Shown: positions 7,938 to 9,605 of the stretch, piece after piece
How positions within the stretch are numbered: the stretch's first letter is position 1
Layout: each line of letters starts with the position of its first letter
Assembly (NCBI GenBank): GCA_029007475.1
Contig: JAQXHW010000026.1
Span: forward strand, 1 to 9,605
Reading direction: 5' to 3'
DNA length: 9,605 bases
Source of the DNA: Oscillospiraceae bacterium
GTDB taxonomy: Bacteria; Bacillota; Clostridia; Oscillospirales; Acutalibacteraceae
Position numbers and translations under genes: made by a program
Notes under the pieces: model-generated
Seen by the model: only the letters and a program-made list of their open reading frames with translations
What the model was told of the DNA's origin: nothing
Database searches by the model: none

Positions 7938-9371
7938 ATGAGAAAAACAAAAATTATTTGCACCTTAGGGCCTGCCTGCAGCGACAAGGAAACCTTGGTT
8001 AAAATGATTGATGCCGGTATGAACGTTGCCAGAATTAACCTTTCCCACGGTACCTATGACGACATTAAGGATCATGTAAAGCGCGTGCGTGAGGCAGAGA
8101 AAGAAACAGGCAAGAATGTAGCGATTCTCCTTGATACAAAGGGCCCCGAGGTTAGAGTAGGCCTCTTTGAAAACGGCTCGGTTATGCTTAAGAAGGGGCA
8201 GGACTTCGAGCTATACAGGGACGATATCCCGGGCTCAGAGAAGGGAGTCAGCATATCATACCCCCGGCTTGTGGATATATTCATGAAGGATAACGGCATC
8301 ATCGGCAGACAGATTCTCTTTGATGACGGCAAAATCGTAATGAAGGTTAAATCCACCCAAAGCGACAGAATTATCCTGACTGTCGAGGCAGGAGGAAAGC
8401 TCTCGAACCGCAAGAGCCTTAATATCCCCGATTACATTATTAATATGCCTTACGTCAGCGCTCAGGACAGACGCGATTTGGAATTCGGTCTTTCTCAGGG
8501 AGCAACCTACATTGCCGCTTCTTTCGTAAGAAGCGCCGAGGATGTTACAACTCTCCGTGATTTTATCGCCAGCTTAGGCTACGACAATGTGGAGATTATC
8601 TCAAAGATTGAAAATCAGAGCGGTGTGTCGGATATCGACAACATTATCAGAGTTTCAGACGGTATAATGGTAGCGCGCGGTGATATGGGCGTTGAGATTC
8701 CTTTTATAAGACTGCCCGAAATTCAGAAGTCAATTATCAGGAAATGCGTCGGCGCAGGTAAATTCGTAATTACCGCAACCCAGCTTTTAGAGAGCATGAC
8801 CACCTGCCCAAGACCTACAAGAGCAGAAATATCCGACGTTGCCAACGCAGTTTATGACGGCACCTCCGCAGTTATGCTCTCCGGTGAAAGCGCCGCCGGC
8901 AAATATCCTGTCGAGAGTGTTAAAGCGCTCCATGATATCTGCACCGAAGCAGAACGCCATTTCGAGCTCCATGTGCTTCGTGACTTCCTCAACCGTGAGC
9001 CCGAGGAGACTTCCTTTAGAGAGAATATTTGCCATGCCGCAAAGACTATCGCCGAGCATATCGGTGCCGCTGCAATTATAGTTGAAAGCAAAACGGGCTC
9101 CGTTGCAAGAGCTATGGCGCGTTACCGACCCTACTGCGATATTATTGCCGTTGTAACCTCAAAGGAGGTCTGCGCAAAGCTCTCCCTTAACTGGGGTATT
9201 ACCGCAATTTACGGCAAGGAGCTTAAGGAAAGTGACGAAATTACTCTCCAGGCAATGCAAAAGGCGCTTGAGACCGGGGTTGTTAAGAAGGGCGATACTG
9301 TTCTGGTGATCTCTTCAAATAAAACTGTACCTACCCTCTCCACCGACACCCTAAATATTAGGGTTATCTAA
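7938..9371 (+). CDS. pyk: Pyruvate kinase
   Basis: Pyruvate kinase converts phosphoenolpyruvate and ADP to pyruvate and ATP, the last step of glycolysis, in the cytoplasm. The protein has 477 residues. Visible active-site elements are R32 and N34 in ARINLSHG, LDTKGPEVR at 65-73, the catalytic K223 in ISKIEN, the metal ligands E225 and D249 (in ARGDMGVEIP), T281 in ATQLLESM, and the helix region PRPTRAEISDVANAV at 291-305. The C-terminal regulatory domain (about 345-477) is present, but the extra PEP-utiliser-like domain found in many Bacillus-type enzymes is absent. Glu at position 71 together with T67 and K68 resembles the potassium-dependent class. ATG 7938 is chosen because it starts the family's normal N-terminus (MRKTKIICTLGP) and has GGGG at 7927-7930, 7 bases upstream. 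The in-frame upstream TTG at 7863 lies inside the promoter and is rejected. Confidence 0.97.
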   Translation: MRKTKIICTLGPACSDKETLVKMIDAGMNVARINLSHGTYDDIKDHVKRVREAEKETGKNVAILLDTKGPEVRVGLFENGSVMLKKGQDFELYRDDIPGSEKGVSISYPRLVDIFMKDNGIIGRQILFDDGKIVMKVKSTQSDRIILTVEAGGKLSNRKSLNIPDYIINMPYVSAQDRRDLEFGLSQGATYIAASFVRSAEDVTTLRDFIASLGYDNVEIISKIENQSGVSDIDNIIRVSDGIMVARGDMGVEIPFIRLPEIQKSIIRKCVGAGKFVITATQLLESMTTCPRPTRAEISDVANAVYDGTSAVMLSGESAAGKYPVESVKALHDICTEAERHFELHVLRDFLNREPEETSFRENICHAAKTIAEHIGAAAIIVESKTGSVARAMARYRPYCDIIAVVTSKEVCAKLSLNWGITAIYGKELKESDEITLQAMQKALETGVVKKGDTVLVISSNKTVPTLSTDTLNIRVI

Positions 9372-9398
9372 GGAACCACTGATTTAATCAGTACTTCC
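9372..9398. repeat. Small imperfect palindrome just after pyk
   Basis: The stretch folds as GGAA/TTCC (9372-9375 with 9395-9398), a 2x2 internal mismatch, and then ACTGAT/ATCAGT (9378-9383 with 9387-9392) around a TTA loop. It begins directly after the stop codon. There is no T run behind it, so it is not a terminator by itself. It could be a 3' mRNA-stabilising hairpin or one copy of a dispersed palindromic repeat; only one copy is visible in this window. Confidence 0.45.
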
Positions 9399-9426
9399 CT
9401 AAAGCAGGGGCTACTAATTTGAAAAT

Positions 9427-9475
9427 AAAAAAGCAAGTGATATACAGCAGTTGTCTGTGTATCACTTGCTTTTTT
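9427..9475. terminator. Bidirectional terminator between pyk and the convergent rubredoxin-like gene
   Basis: A 21-bp stem (9427-9447 with 9455-9475, one T-G wobble at 9443/9459) has a 7-base loop. It opens with A6 and closes with T6 around the core GCAAGTGAT/ATCACTTGC. Read on either strand, the stem ends in a T run, so it can stop pyk transcription from the left and the minus-strand gene from the right. This suits its place between two converging genes. Confidence 0.92.
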
Positions 9476-9494
9476 GACTTAAATAAACAGTAGC

Positions 9495-9605
9495 TTACTC
9501 GTCCTCTTTTTCAAAGCTCTCTGCAGATGCGTCGCAGATAGGACATACTTCGGGAGCTTCCTCGCCCTCGTAAGTGTAGCCGCAAATTTTGCAAACCCAA
9601 GTCAT
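9495..9605 (-). CDS. Rubredoxin-like iron-binding protein or domain (36 codons visible)
   Basis: The frame reads from an ATG at the last three bases of the window to TAA at 9495-9497, giving 36 residues. Two cysteine pairs (C5-x-x-C8 and C21-P-x-C24) with the GYTYEGEEAPEVCPIC context are typical of the rubredoxin-type Fe(Cys)4 site, especially the short form found at the C-terminus of rubrerythrins. It would act in cytoplasmic electron transfer, often toward peroxide or oxygen detoxification in anaerobes. The tail is acidic (EKEDE). Because the ATG sits exactly at the edge, I cannot tell whether this is a complete very small protein or the end of a longer one such as rubrerythrin or a flavoprotein-rubredoxin fusion. 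Any ribosome binding site would be outside the window. The gene converges on pyk and shares its terminator. Confidence 0.8.
   Translation of the reverse strand: MTWVCKICGYTYEGEEAPEVCPICDASAESFEKEDE

Noticed and set aside
8787..9091. Several 79-90 codon frames on both strands within pyk
   Set aside because: They overlap the strongly conserved pyruvate kinase coding sequence, have no ribosome binding sites and resemble no protein family.

Overview
The window looks like an ordinary stretch of chromosome from an anaerobic, moderate-GC Bacillota, most likely a gut-type clostridium (Oscillospiraceae-like). This placement is inferred from AGGAGG-type ribosome binding sites, GTG starts, the tight gatC-gatA-gatB order, a very large two-domain FtsX-type permease with an extracellular coiled coil, and a rubredoxin-like iron protein. 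No taxonomic marker gene is present, so the placement is tentative.

Layout: positions 2-238 hold the 3' end of an ABC ATPase gene. It is followed after 30 bases by its probable partner, an 1133-residue permease (269-3670) with eight predicted membrane segments and a long extracytoplasmic coiled-coil insertion. After only 37 bases with no visible terminator come gatC, gatA and gatB (3708-6851), which overlap by 8 and 4 bases. They encode the glutamyl/aspartyl-tRNA amidotransferase. A Cof-type HAD phosphatase (6855-7685) follows 3 bases after gatB, and a GC-rich hairpin (7738-7770) probably ends this unit. All five complete genes from the permease to the phosphatase, together with the truncated ATPase gene, could be read as one transcript.

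The pyruvate kinase gene pyk (7938-9371) stands alone behind a good sigma-A-type promoter (7846-7874). Beyond its stop lie a small imperfect palindrome (9372-9398) and a perfectly placed 21-bp hairpin flanked by A6 and T6 (9427-9475). This hairpin can stop transcription from both sides, because the next gene, a rubredoxin-like reading frame of 36 codons (9495-9605), points the other way and touches the window edge.

Functionally the window combines an envelope ABC system, the indirect route to Gln-tRNA(Gln) and/or Asn-tRNA(Asn), a small-molecule phosphatase, the last step of glycolysis and a piece of redox metabolism. I found no mobile element, CRISPR array, tRNA or rRNA gene, and no convincing previously undescribed system. 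The most unusual object is the permease, whose first extracytoplasmic domain appears to carry a long coiled-coil hairpin with a separate tip region.
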